From: Arthrobacter sp. Marseille-P9274
GTDB lineage: Bacteria > Actinomycetota > Actinomycetes > Actinomycetales > Micrococcaceae
Assembly (NCBI RefSeq): GCF_946892675.1
Contig: NZ_CAMPOV010000003.1
Location: 248,001 to 312,000, forward strand
DNA: 64,000 bases
Reading direction: 5' to 3'
In this document: one piece after another, positions 35,265 to 44,414 of the stretch
Position numbering within the stretch: position 1 is the first letter of the stretch
How the letters are laid out: each line of letters begins with the position of its first letter
Notes under the pieces: generated by a model
The model's database searches: none
Told to the model about the DNA's origin: nothing
What the model saw: the letters and a program-made list of their open reading frames with translations, nothing else
Made by a program: the position numbers and the translations under genes

Positions 35265-36260
35265 ATGATCAAGCTCTACTGGAACTTCCGGACCCTGTTG
35301 GCCTGTGCCTTGGCCGCAGTAGCCTTCGCGGCCTTTGCGGCAACCGTCCCCGGATTCATTAACCCCGGCAACCTGTACGCTCTGCTGCAGACATTCGCGC
35401 CGCTGGCCCTCGTGGCCGTCGGCCTGGCCATCGTCATGATTGCCGGCGAATTCGATCTCTCGATTGCCGGACTCATGCCGCTGGCAGGACTCATCGCAGT
35501 GCGGGTCTCCGAATCCGCCGGTATCCCCGCCGGAATAGCCGCTTCCATCCTCACCGCCGGCGCCGTCGGCCTGCTCAACGGCTGGCTGACAACCCGATTC
35601 GCAGTACCCTCGCTGGCGATCACCGTCGGAACGCTGGTACTGACCATCGGACTGGGGTTCGCCGTCACGGGCGGCAAGGTCGTCACACTTACCAACTACG
35701 AGTTCGGGCTCTGGCTCGATGAGGGCATCCTCGGCCTGCTCTCCCCCCGGGCACTGTTCATGCTGCTGCTGGTCGCCGGCGCCGTGTGGCTGATGGCCAA
35801 GACCTGGCACGGCGTAGTCGTCCGCGCCACCGGAAGCGATTCGGCCCGTGCGGCTGCCTCCGGCCTGCCGGTAGGACGGACCCTGATGATGGTCTTTGTC
35901 CTCTCCGCCCTCTTTGCCGGGATCGCCGGATCCCTCCAGGGACTGTCCCTGGCCGCCGGTTCCCCCGGGGACGCGCTGACCTTCCTGCTTCAGGTCGTCA
36001 CCGCGGCGATTATCGGCGGCGTCGCGCTCACCGGCGGCAAGGGCCAGATCGGCGGCGTCATCGCCGGCGCCCTGCTGCTGGCGGTTGTCAGCAACGGCAT
36101 GAGCCTGCAGGGCACCAGCACCGCCGTCATCCAACTGGTCAACGGCGGACTCCTGCTGGCCATCGTCATCTTCGACGGACCTCTGAACCGCCTTTCCCAG
36201 CGCTCATTGGACCGGCCGGCCCTTGGCGGCCAGGCCCCTGCCAGCCAACCCGCCGCCTAG
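35265..36260 (+). CDS. ABC sugar-type permease (RbsC-like), second
   Basis: A 331-residue permease of the same family. The conserved EFDLSIAGLMPLAG loop follows TM3 and VTAAIIGGVALTGGKGQIGGV lies in the C-terminal half. ATG 35265 lies 4 nt after the first permease stop, next to TAGGA. Two different permeases in one operon is a layout seen in some sugar and polyol importers. Confidence 0.9.
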   Translation: MIKLYWNFRTLLACALAAVAFAAFAATVPGFINPGNLYALLQTFAPLALVAVGLAIVMIAGEFDLSIAGLMPLAGLIAVRVSESAGIPAGIAASILTAGAVGLLNGWLTTRFAVPSLAITVGTLVLTIGLGFAVTGGKVVTLTNYEFGLWLDEGILGLLSPRALFMLLLVAGAVWLMAKTWHGVVVRATGSDSARAAASGLPVGRTLMMVFVLSALFAGIAGSLQGLSLAAGSPGDALTFLLQVVTAAIIGGVALTGGKGQIGGVIAGALLLAVVSNGMSLQGTSTAVIQLVNGGLLLAIVIFDGPLNRLSQRSLDRPALGGQAPASQPAA

Positions 36261-36273
36261 GAGGCAGCCCACC

Positions 36274-37284
36274 ATGAAAAAGTCACCCATCAAGGCTCTT
36301 GCCGTGGCCGCATCGCTGGTCGTGTCACTGGCGCTGGCATCCTGCGGCAGTCCGTCTGCAGGGCAGGGCACCGAGACGAGCGCGGGAACTCAGGGGAAGA
36401 AAGTCACCCTCCTGACCGTGGCCCAAAGCTGCGACTACTGCGCGAAGCATACGGAGGAATTCAAGCGGATCGCCGCCGAGGCGGGTCTGGACCTGACCGT
36501 CATCGTGAACAACTTCAACGCTGCCGAACAGGCCCAGCAGGTCAACCAGGTCATCAGCACGGACCCCGACGCGGTCGTCGTCTGGCCCGCCGATGCGACA
36601 GCCATCATTCCCTCGCTCGTGCGGCTGAAGCGGGCGGAAATCCCGGTCGTCGTGGCCAATTCCTATCCCCAGACGAAAGACAAGAGCCTCTGGACCGCCT
36701 ACACCGGGCCGAACGACATCGCGAACGGCGAGCAGGCCGCCCTGGCCCTGATCGAAGGATTCAAGGAAAAAGGCTACGGAGACCAGGGCAACGTTGTCGC
36801 CCTGCTGGGCCCGCTGGGCACCCCGCCGTCCATCGACCGGCTGAAGGGCTTCGAAGACACATTGGCGGAGAAAGCGCCCGGAATCAAAGTCATCGGCACA
36901 CAGCCCGGCAACTGGGACCAGACCACCTCGACGTCGGCCAGCGCCGCACTGTTCACCCAGTACGGCGGGAAGGACCTCAAGGGCATGTATTCGGAAGCGG
37001 ACAACATGCTCGCTGGCGCCCTGGTCGCCGCGGATCGCGCCGGCATTGACGTCCAAAAGATGGTCATGGTCGGGCACAACTGCTCCATCGAGGGCTACAC
37101 GAACATCAGTGAAGGAGACCAGTACGCCACCGTCCTGCAGAGCCCCATCGAAGACGGAAGTCTCGCCGCGAACACCGTCATCAACATTCTGGAAGACAAG
37201 CCGGTGGAGAAGGACAACTTCCTGGTTCCCCGCAGCATCAACAAGACCAACCTTTCCGAGTGCGACGCCGCGGTCGGAAAGTAA
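36274..37284 (+). CDS. Sugar-type periplasmic-binding lipoprotein
   Basis: A 336-residue substrate-binding protein. It has a lipoprotein signal, MKKSPIKALAVAASLVVSLA followed by LASC, with Cys as the lipidated residue. The mature part is a type I periplasmic-binding fold: the NFNAAEQAQQVNQVIS and DAVVVWPADATAIIP segments are like ribose/inositol-binding proteins. It starts at ATG 36274 behind TAGGAGGCAGCCCACC. It sets the specificity of the importer, but the ligand cannot be read by eye. Confidence 0.9.
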   Translation: MKKSPIKALAVAASLVVSLALASCGSPSAGQGTETSAGTQGKKVTLLTVAQSCDYCAKHTEEFKRIAAEAGLDLTVIVNNFNAAEQAQQVNQVISTDPDAVVVWPADATAIIPSLVRLKRAEIPVVVANSYPQTKDKSLWTAYTGPNDIANGEQAALALIEGFKEKGYGDQGNVVALLGPLGTPPSIDRLKGFEDTLAEKAPGIKVIGTQPGNWDQTTSTSASAALFTQYGGKDLKGMYSEADNMLAGALVAADRAGIDVQKMVMVGHNCSIEGYTNISEGDQYATVLQSPIEDGSLAANTVINILEDKPVEKDNFLVPRSINKTNLSECDAAVGK

Positions 37285-37297
37285 TAGGGAGGAATCC

Positions 37298-38119
37298 ATG
37301 AGCACCTGGACCATTGATCTGCCCGACTGCGTGGTCGTGACCGGCACCGCCAGCGGACTCGGCCTGGAATGTGCCAAGTCCCTGCTGGCTGCCGGCAGCC
37401 GCGTGATCGGCGTCGATCTCGCCGCACCCGAAGCCGACCTGGCGGGACATCCGCTCTACCTGCACCTCGCGGGAAGCGTGACCGACCAGGCCCTCTGGGA
37501 CCGTGTCGCCGAATCCGCATCCGTTTACGGAGGCGAATCCCTGGGTTACATCGGCTCGGCGGCCGTCCTGTCGGTGGACCTGCTGGAGAACGAGAGCATG
37601 GACTCCTGGCGCCGCACCTGGGAAATCAACGTGCTGGGAAACGTGCTCGGCCTCAAGACGCTGCTCCCGCAGCTCAAGGCCGCGCGGCATGCAAGCGTCG
37701 TGGTGGTGAGCAGCATCGACGCGGACTTCGGCGAGCAGCAGCTGGCGTCCTACGCGTCCTCCAAGGCAGCGCTGTCCGGCGCGGTCCGTGCCATCGCACT
37801 GGACTACGCCCGCCACACCATTAACATCAACCTGCTCGCACCGGGCCCGATGAGGGCCGGGCTGTTCAACCGCCACCTCGCCTCGGCGGAAGACCCACAG
37901 AAATTCCTCGCCACCCGGGAAGCCCGCCAGCCCAAGGGACGCATCACCGGAGCCGACGAAGTCGCCAACGCCGCCCTGTTCCTGCTGAGCAGCCGGGCAT
38001 CTGCAGTCTTCGGCACTACGCTGGTCGCCGACGGGGGCCTCACCGCCGGATTCGACTTCCGCACCGGTGAGGAAGGCTCCACAGCCGCACCCGTGCCGGC
38101 TGCGCTCCCGGCCCCCTGA
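37298..38119 (+). CDS. Short-chain dehydrogenase/reductase, first
   Basis: A 273-residue SDR. The cofactor motif is VVVTGTASGLGLECA, then VVVVSSID (catalytic Ser) and YASSKAALSG (Tyr/Lys). It starts at ATG 37298 behind AGGGAGGAATCC, 13 nt after the binding protein. Placed straight after the importer, it probably oxidises a hydroxyl of the imported compound or an early intermediate. Substrate unknown. Confidence 0.88.
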   Translation: MSTWTIDLPDCVVVTGTASGLGLECAKSLLAAGSRVIGVDLAAPEADLAGHPLYLHLAGSVTDQALWDRVAESASVYGGESLGYIGSAAVLSVDLLENESMDSWRRTWEINVLGNVLGLKTLLPQLKAARHASVVVVSSIDADFGEQQLASYASSKAALSGAVRAIALDYARHTININLLAPGPMRAGLFNRHLASAEDPQKFLATREARQPKGRITGADEVANAALFLLSSRASAVFGTTLVADGGLTAGFDFRTGEEGSTAAPVPAALPAP

Positions 38120-38148
38120 CACATCCACTCCCCTCGGAAGGACACACC

Positions 38149-38949
38149 ATGGAACTTTCCCTCAGCGGCAAGAAGGCTCTTATCACCGGTGCCGGCAGCG
38201 GCATCGGACGCGCCACCGCGCTCGAACTCGTCGCAGAAGGCTGCACCGTCGCCGCGCTGGACATCGACGAGGGTTTGCTCAAGCAGCTCAGCGCCGACGC
38301 GGCCGGAGGCCCGGGCACCGTGCTGACCCTGGCCGCCGACTTCAGCCGTGCCGACGACACCACTGCCAAGGTCCAGGCGGCCCTCGACGAGCTGGGCGGC
38401 CTCGACCTGCTCATCAACAACGTCGGGGCCGGTTCCGTGCGTGAATTCGCGGACCTGACCGACGAGGACTGGCAGAAGACGCTGGACCTGAACTTCATGA
38501 GCTACGTCCGCTCCATCCGCGCAGCGCTTCCCGCGCTGCGCCAGTCAAGCGCCCCGGTGATCATCAACAACGCATCGGACCTGGCCCGGCAACCCGAAGC
38601 CATGCCGGTGGACTACTCGGCCAGCAAAGCAGCCGTACTGGCACTGACCAAGTCCCTGGCCCGCGCCGAAGGACCCCGCATCCGGGTCAATGCCGTGGCT
38701 CCCGGCCCCATCTGGACGCCGTTCTGGACCAAGCCCGGAGGCTTCGCCGAAACCATGGCAGCGGCCTACAACATGGAACCGGAGGCCGCCGTTGCCCACG
38801 AAATGAAGCAACGGCAACTGCCGCTCGAACGGCTGGGGCAGCCGGAAGAGGTTGCCAAGGTCATCGTCTTCCTGTGCAGCCCGGCCGCCGGCTTCGTCAC
38901 CGGATCCGTGTGGGGAGTCGACGGCGGCAGCATCCGCAGCATCATCTGA
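38149..38949 (+). CDS. Short-chain dehydrogenase/reductase, second
   Basis: A 266-residue SDR with ALITGAGSGIGRATA, NNVGAGSV (the NNAG position), a Ser in NNASDL, YSASKAAVLALTKSLA, and a C-terminal GSVWGVDGGSIRS. The catalytic Ser/Tyr/Lys set is complete. It starts behind GGAAGGACACACC. Two SDRs plus an MDR dehydrogenase in one operon imply several successive alcohol/ketone conversions. Confidence 0.88.
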   Translation: MELSLSGKKALITGAGSGIGRATALELVAEGCTVAALDIDEGLLKQLSADAAGGPGTVLTLAADFSRADDTTAKVQAALDELGGLDLLINNVGAGSVREFADLTDEDWQKTLDLNFMSYVRSIRAALPALRQSSAPVIINNASDLARQPEAMPVDYSASKAAVLALTKSLARAEGPRIRVNAVAPGPIWTPFWTKPGGFAETMAAAYNMEPEAAVAHEMKQRQLPLERLGQPEEVAKVIVFLCSPAAGFVTGSVWGVDGGSIRSII

Positions 38950-38987
38950 GTCCCGCAGCATTAACCCCGAACAAGGAGACCCTCCTC

Positions 38988-40478
38988 ATGGCAGATCAAG
39001 ACATCGCGCGAATCCTCGAGCTGGAAGACGAACGCTTCGACGCAGTGCTTGCCAAGGACTTCGACGCGTTCGCCCGGCTCTGCCACCCACGGCTGAGCTA
39101 CACGCATTCAAACGGCCTGCGCGACACCCTGGAAAGCTACGTCGAACAATGCCGGGCCGGTGTCTATGACTACCAGAGGATCGACCACCCGGTTGAAGAG
39201 GTCATCCTCGTCGGAGACACCGCCCTGGTGGTCGGCCGCATGGAGGCCGACCTGCAGGTCAACGGCCGGTCCACCCGGCTGGACAACGGCTCCCTTGCGG
39301 TGTGGACGCGCGAGGGCGGCACGTGGAAGTTCCTCGCCTACCAGCCCAGCCCGCGGCCGAGCGGCATTCAGTCCAGCCGGCAGCCGACGGACAAGGAAAA
39401 CGAAGAAAGCATGGTCAAAAAGGTGAACGAATTCCGCTACGAAGCCCTCCCGATGCGCGTAACCTTCGGCGCCGGAACCCTGGCCTCTCTCCCGGAGGAG
39501 GTGCGATCGCTTGGCCTCAAACGCGTCCTGGTTCTGGCCACCCCCTTCCAAAAGGATCTCGCCGAGCAGGTTTCCGAACAGTTGGGCGAGCTCAGCGCCG
39601 GCGTACACGCCGAGGCCGAGATGCACGTGCCGATCGAATCGGCGCACAAGGCCCGTGAACGTGCCGAATCCGCGCAAGCCGACGGATACGTGGCGGTCGG
39701 CGGGGGTTCGAGCACCGGGCTCGGAAAGGCCATTGCCCTCGAATTCGGGATGCCGATCATCGCAGTGCCCACCACATATGCCGGCTCGGAAATGACGCCT
39801 GTCTGGGGACTGACCGCGAACGGCGAAAAGAAAACAGGCCGGGACCCCAAGGTCCTGCCGACCAGCGTGATCTACGATCCCGAGCTGACCCTGACCCTGC
39901 CCGTGGGAATGTCCGTCACCAGCGGCTTCAACGCGATCGCCCATGCCGTCGAGGGCCTCTACGCGCCGGACGGATCCCCCATCATCTCATTGATGGCCGA
40001 AGAGGGCGTTCGCGCGCTCGTCCGTGCTCTGCCCAGCATCGTCGAGAACCCCGCCGACAAGGACGCCCGCTCCGACGCGCTTTACGGGGCATGGCTCTGT
40101 GGCGCGACGCTGGGTGCCACCACCATGTCGCTGCACCACAAGCTCTGCCACACCCTGGGCGGGACCTTCAACCTGCCCCACGCCGAAACACATACCGTCG
40201 TCCTGCCGTATGCGCTGGCCTATAACCAGGACCACGCGCCCCAGGCCATGCCTGCGTTGCGCCGTGCCACGGGAGCAGAAAACCCCGCTGCCTACCTGCG
40301 GGAGCTCAGTCTGAAGCTCGGGGCGCCGGGTTCCCTGCGTCAACTGGGCCTGGAAGAGGCAGACATCGAAAAAGCCGTCGCGATCGCGACCAAGAACCCC
40401 TACTCGAACCCGCGGGAAGTGACCGAAAAGGGCATCCGCGACCTGCTCACCAAGGCGCTCAACGGCGCAGACCTGTAG
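38988..40478 (+). CDS. NTF2/SnoaL-like domain fused to maleylacetate reductase
   Basis: One open frame of 496 residues. Residues 1 to about 125 (LELEDERFDAVLAKDFDAFA, then GGTWKFLAYQPS) are an NTF2/SnoaL-like cone-shaped domain. A linker of about 15 residues follows. Residues from 142 are a full maleylacetate reductase ([52 protein letters not shown]). ATG 38988 has AAGGAG upstream. An internal ATG at 39411, behind GAAGAAAGC, could also give a separate reductase. NTF2-fold proteins include dehydratases and cyclases (scytalone dehydratase), so the extra domain may catalyse a dehydration before ring cleavage. The fusion is seen directly; its function is inferred. Confidence 0.85.
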   Translation: MADQDIARILELEDERFDAVLAKDFDAFARLCHPRLSYTHSNGLRDTLESYVEQCRAGVYDYQRIDHPVEEVILVGDTALVVGRMEADLQVNGRSTRLDNGSLAVWTREGGTWKFLAYQPSPRPSGIQSSRQPTDKENEESMVKKVNEFRYEALPMRVTFGAGTLASLPEEVRSLGLKRVLVLATPFQKDLAEQVSEQLGELSAGVHAEAEMHVPIESAHKARERAESAQADGYVAVGGGSSTGLGKAIALEFGMPIIAVPTTYAGSEMTPVWGLTANGEKKTGRDPKVLPTSVIYDPELTLTLPVGMSVTSGFNAIAHAVEGLYAPDGSPIISLMAEEGVRALVRALPSIVENPADKDARSDALYGAWLCGATLGATTMSLHHKLCHTLGGTFNLPHAETHTVVLPYALAYNQDHAPQAMPALRRATGAENPAAYLRELSLKLGAPGSLRQLGLEEADIEKAVAIATKNPYSNPREVTEKGIRDLLTKALNGADL

Positions 40479-40524
40479 GGCGCCGGCCCCGGCCCTCCCT
40501 GTTGATCCTCCCGAAAGGCCCATC

Positions 40525-41598
40525 ATGACCCATCCTGCACTCGACGAAACGACCGCACCGCCCAGCATCGGCGTACGCGCGGTCATTGTCGACCGCGGCC
40601 CGGACTCCTCCATCAGCGCCCGGGTCGGTACGGCCAAACTGGGACCGCTACCGCCGTTCGCGCTGCTCGTCCGCCCCGCTTACATCGGGATCTGCGGCAC
40701 CGACCTGGAAATTCTGCACGGGCGGATGCCGGAGACCTTCCTGATTAACTATCCGCACATCATGGGCCACGAGTGGTCCGGCGTGGTGGAACAGGTCGGC
40801 GAATCCGTGACGGGGTTCAACGTCGGCGACAGGGTCCTGGGCCACGGCCATCTCGGCGGCAACGACTGGTTCGGCGTCACCCACGACGGTGCCGCAGCCG
40901 AGCTGTTCCACGTGCCGGCAGCCATGTGTTTCCCTGTCCCGGACAGCGTGGACATGCTCACCGCCGCGATGATCGAACCCTTCGCCTGCGTTCTTACCGG
41001 GGTGAAGAAAATCGGTGGAATCAGCGCAGCGGACACCGTTCACATCCACGGCCTGGGCGCTATCGGCCTGGCCGCCCTCGTCCAGGCCGTCACAGCCGGG
41101 GCGAAGACAGTGGTCTTCGATCCCAGTACACGCCGTCGTCAGGCCGCGCTGGAAATCGGCGCCGCAGCCGCGTTCAATCCGCTGGAGACCGCGGACATCA
41201 ACACCGCGGCCGCCGACGCCATCGGGCACGGCTTCGCCGACGTCGTCATCGAAGCCTCCGGCAACCCGGCCGCCCAGGCCGCCGCGCTGGAAAGCGCCGA
41301 TCACAACGGACGCGTACTCCTGATGGGCGTCTCCAAACCCAAATCAGCCCCCGCCCGGCTCGGGCTGCTCCAAGAGCGCAACCTCACGATTACCAGTTCC
41401 ACCGGAGCACCTGTAGACGTATGGCCCGCGGCCATCCGCTACGTCGAACGCGCCAAGATCGATCTCGGTGCCATCGTTTCCTCGATCCATCCGTTCGCCG
41501 ACGCAGAGGAAGCCATCCGCTGCGCCGAAGACTCCGAGGCCGAGATCAAAGTCATGCTCTCCCCGACACCGGTCTCCGGCGTCGGCGCCGCCAAATAA
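40525..41598 (+). CDS. Zinc-dependent MDR polyol-type dehydrogenase
   Basis: A 357-residue dehydrogenase of the sorbitol/threonine/inositol type. Catalytic-zinc residues are in IGICGTDLEILHG and IMGHEWSG. The structural-zinc loop is missing: the usual four-Cys stretch is replaced by HGHLGGNDWFG. The NAD region reads VHIHGLGAIGLAALVQA. It starts behind CCGAAAGGCCCATC. Its place between the fusion reductase and a TIM-barrel isomerase suits oxidation of a ring or chain polyol. Confidence 0.85.
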   Translation: MTHPALDETTAPPSIGVRAVIVDRGPDSSISARVGTAKLGPLPPFALLVRPAYIGICGTDLEILHGRMPETFLINYPHIMGHEWSGVVEQVGESVTGFNVGDRVLGHGHLGGNDWFGVTHDGAAAELFHVPAAMCFPVPDSVDMLTAAMIEPFACVLTGVKKIGGISAADTVHIHGLGAIGLAALVQAVTAGAKTVVFDPSTRRRQAALEIGAAAAFNPLETADINTAAADAIGHGFADVVIEASGNPAAQAAALESADHNGRVLLMGVSKPKSAPARLGLLQERNLTITSSTGAPVDVWPAAIRYVERAKIDLGAIVSSIHPFADAEEAIRCAEDSEAEIKVMLSPTPVSGVGAAK

Positions 41599-41625
41599 AC
41601 CAAACACACTTCGAAGGGACTCCTG

Positions 41626-42564
41626 ATGAGCGAGAACAACATCATCGAAAACCGCGACCTGCTGGCCTCCTGCTGGACCTGGGCCGGAGACGCCGCCCCG
41701 CTGCGTGGCGACGAAACCAGCCCGATCGACATCCGCACCCGTGTCGAGACCGTGGCGCGGGCCGGTTGGAAGGGCGTCGGGCTGATCCACGCCGACCTGC
41801 CCCGAATTGAAGCAACCATCGGCATCAAGGGACTCAAGCAACTGCTGGATGACAACGGCATCGTGCACGTGGAAATGGAATTCCTGGCCGACTGGTGGAA
41901 AACGGGCACTCTGCGCGCCGAGTCCGACCGCTGGCGCGGGATACTTCTGGACACCGCCGGCATCCTGGGCGTAGAAACCATCAAGATCGGTGCCGAACTC
42001 GCCGTTACCGGGGAACCCGCCCCTGTCGATGCCACGGCCTTCCACGAGGAATTCGACGCACTGGCAACGCAGGCAGGCAATGCGGGCACCCGGGTCGCGC
42101 TGGAGCCCATGCCGATGAACAACCTCAAAACCATCGAACTCGGAGCCAAGTTCGTCACGGAAGTCAACAACCCCTTCGGCGGACTGACCGTGGACACCTG
42201 GCACACCTACCGCGGCGGAACCAGCTACGCGGACCTGGCCAACATCCTTCCCATGGACAAAGTCTTCGTCGTCGAGATTGACGATGCCCGAGCCGAAGTT
42301 GTCGGCAGCCTCTGGGAAGACACCATCAACGAACGCCTCTACCCCGGCGAAGGAGAAATGGACACCGCAGGCTTTATCAAGGCCATGCATGAAGCAGGCT
42401 GGCGAGGCCACTGGGGCGTAGAAATCCTGGCAGAATCCCACCGTCGACTGCCGCTGGAAACCGCGGTCACCCGGGCCTACGCCGCAGCCGCTGCAAGCCT
42501 CGACGCCGCCGAACGGCTCATCGCCGAGGAACAAACAGTCTCCGGCACAGCAACCCAGCGCTAG
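41626..42564 (+). CDS. TIM-barrel sugar isomerase/dehydratase (IolE/IolI-like)
   Basis: A 312-residue protein of the xylose-isomerase-like AP-endonuclease 2 family. Likely metal ligands are Glu in [10 protein letters not shown], Asp/His in LTVDTWHTY, Asp in EIDDARAE and Glu in WGVEIL. The family includes inosose dehydratase, inosose isomerase, hydroxypyruvate isomerase and 3-keto-glycoside processing enzymes. In an operon ending in hydroxyquinol dioxygenase, isomerisation or dehydration of a keto-polyol is the plausible role. It starts 27 nt after the dehydrogenase behind GAAGGGACTCCTG. Confidence 0.85.
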   Translation: MSENNIIENRDLLASCWTWAGDAAPLRGDETSPIDIRTRVETVARAGWKGVGLIHADLPRIEATIGIKGLKQLLDDNGIVHVEMEFLADWWKTGTLRAESDRWRGILLDTAGILGVETIKIGAELAVTGEPAPVDATAFHEEFDALATQAGNAGTRVALEPMPMNNLKTIELGAKFVTEVNNPFGGLTVDTWHTYRGGTSYADLANILPMDKVFVVEIDDARAEVVGSLWEDTINERLYPGEGEMDTAGFIKAMHEAGWRGHWGVEILAESHRRLPLETAVTRAYAAAAASLDAAERLIAEEQTVSGTATQR

Positions 42565-42572
42565 GAAAGACC

Positions 42573-43505
42573 ATGACCGAGCAGACCCCTACCATCGAAA
42601 CCGGCATCCTCCCGGGGACACCCACCACCTCCGGCGAACAGCAAGCCGTCGAGGAACAACTGATCCGGAACGTGCTCCACTCATTCGATAACTGCCAGGA
42701 TCCACGGCTGAAGCAGATCATGCAGTCACTGACCCGGCACATTCACTCCTTCATCCGCGATGTCCGCCTGACCGAGGCGGAATGGAACGCAGCTATCGAA
42801 TTCCTCACCGCCGTCGGCCACATCACCGACGACAAGCGACAGGAATTCATCCTGCTTTCCGACGTCTTCGGCGCCTCCATGCAAACCATCGCCGTGAACA
42901 ACGAGAAGATCGCCGATGCGACCGAGGCCACCGTTTTCGGGCCGTTCTTCGTCGAAGACGCCCCGCTGATCGAGAACGGCGGCGACATAGCCGGAGCAGC
43001 GCCCGGCCAGCCCTGCTGGGTCGAGGGCAGCGTCAAAGACACGAACGGCAACCCCCTCCCCGGTGCACGCATCGAGGTCTGGGAAGCCGATGAGGACGGG
43101 TTCTACGACGTGCAGTACACCGACCAACGCGTCTCAGGCCGCGCACACCTATTCGCCGACGCGGACGGAAACTACAGGTTCTGGGGGCTGACCCCCACAC
43201 CGTACCCGATTCCCCACGACGGACCAGTCGGACAAATGCTGGAAGCAGTCGGACGCTCCCCCATGCGCGCCTCGCACCTGCATTTCATGGTCAGCGCCCC
43301 GCACATGCGCACCCTCGTGACCCACATATTCGTCCGTGGCGACGAGTTGCTGAAGTACGACACCGTCTTCGGGGTCAAGGAATCCCTCGTGAAAGACTTC
43401 GAGCAGCAACCCCCGGGAACCCCGACACCCGACGGACGCGACCTGGGCGACCGGTCATGGGCCCGAACCCGGTTCGACATCGTACTGGCTTCAACAAGCA
43501 CGTAG
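42573..43505 (+). CDS. Hydroxyquinol 1,2-dioxygenase, copy 2
   Basis: A 310-residue intradiol dioxygenase, highly similar to copy 1. Predicted Fe(III) ligands Tyr178, Tyr211, His235 and His237 keep the same spacing. The N-terminal 25 residues differ and copy 1 has a short insertion near residue 108. It starts behind AGGAAAGACC, 8 nt after the isomerase. It is the last gene of the ABC operon, so that pathway must reach a 1,2,4-trihydroxybenzene. A hairpin follows at 43519. Confidence 0.93.
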   Translation: MTEQTPTIETGILPGTPTTSGEQQAVEEQLIRNVLHSFDNCQDPRLKQIMQSLTRHIHSFIRDVRLTEAEWNAAIEFLTAVGHITDDKRQEFILLSDVFGASMQTIAVNNEKIADATEATVFGPFFVEDAPLIENGGDIAGAAPGQPCWVEGSVKDTNGNPLPGARIEVWEADEDGFYDVQYTDQRVSGRAHLFADADGNYRFWGLTPTPYPIPHDGPVGQMLEAVGRSPMRASHLHFMVSAPHMRTLVTHIFVRGDELLKYDTVFGVKESLVKDFEQQPPGTPTPDGRDLGDRSWARTRFDIVLASTST

Positions 43506-43518
43506 ATCAGGTTAAGCA

Positions 43519-43549
43519 CCGGACGGCCTTCGTCGAGGAGGTCGTCCGG
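43519..43549 (+). terminator. Hairpin terminator of the ABC/hydroxyquinol operon
   Basis: CCGGACGGCC (43519-43528) pairs with GGTCGTCCGG (43540-43549), one G-U pair, 11-nt loop. It lies 13 nt past the dioxygenase stop. No T-run follows. Confidence 0.6.
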
Positions 43550-43674
43550 CCCGCGACAGATTGCCATCGATAGGTACTGCAAGAAGGCGAGTGCCGCAGT
43601 CACTTTGGCAAAACCTCGGTTCCAGCGCGGCAGACTAAATAAACCCCGGATTTCAGCCTCCTCAGTTAGTCTGC

Positions 43675-43955
43675 GTCCATGCCCAAATACCGGTAGACAG
43701 TGGCGCGACTTGCCCGACGATCTTGCTAATCTCCGACGGCCTGAGGCCCCTGGCCTTCAACTCAGGGGCGCGCTTCACCCTTGGGTCCTCGGCGGTACGC
43801 CGTCCCGCTCGCGCCCGTTGGCCGCAGCTGCAGCCATTCCGGCCTTGGTCCGCTCGACCAGCTGGTCACGTTCGAGCTGGGCGAACACGGACATGACCGC
43901 GAGCATGGCTTTGCCCATGGCACCGGTGGTGGTGATTCCGCCGGCCAGGGAAGTG
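43675..43955 (-). pseudogene. Serine recombinase (resolvase/invertase) remnant 1
   Basis: On the minus strand, GAMGKAMLAVMSVFAQLERD and LVERTKAGMAAAAANGR are the long helix of a Hin/resolvase-type recombinase. Further on, ELKARGLRPSEISKIVG is part of the C-terminal helix-turn-helix, in another frame, and a second shift disrupts the rest. The N-terminal catalytic domain with the active Ser is missing; homology breaks at about 43955. A similar remnant on the same strand is at 49782. Confidence 0.85.
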
Positions 43956-43983
43956 TGTGGAAATTTTTTCCTTACAGCAATGT

Positions 43984-44214
43984 TCATCTCCAGGTGAAGG
44001 AACCATTGCGCCGCGGTTTGCGCGGGGCGGGTCTGAGCTTTAGGTCTTCGGCGGGTATCAGAATCCGCTGGAGATTATCGAGGTCCCATGCCCAGAGGAC
44101 GCCGAGGTGAGGTGCCGCCGCTTCAACGACACAGCGGATGGTGCGTCCGTTCGGGTCGGTGGCTTCCACGGTTTCGCCTCGGCGAAGATTCGCGAGATCA
44201 GTCAAGGTTTTCAT
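43984..44214 (-). CDS. Small hypothetical protein
   Basis: A 76-residue frame (MKTLTDLANLRRGETVEATD..) ending in a basic tail RPAPRKPRRNGSFTWR. No family is recognised. AAAGG abuts ATG 44214; a TTG at 44205 would have better spacing. It lies between a recombinase remnant and the GntP transporter, in opposite direction to the latter. It may be real or a chance frame. Confidence 0.4.
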   Translation of the reverse strand: MKTLTDLANLRRGETVEATDPNGRTIRCVVEAAAPHLGVLWAWDLDNLQRILIPAEDLKLRPAPRKPRRNGSFTWR

Positions 44215-44414
44215 CCTTTCGGGGTTTAGTAGTGATGTCTTGGAGCGGGAACCGTCCCATCCATAGAGCTCGATCCGTCCGTGTAACAGCACCCCATCCA
44301 ACAGTGGAGCAGTTGTCGTATACTTGTATACAAGTATTCAATATGGTTTCATGGTGTGGTCAGTCACAGTCGTATACGCGATCTGCGTAGCCTCTAACCA
44401 CTAACGGAGATTCA

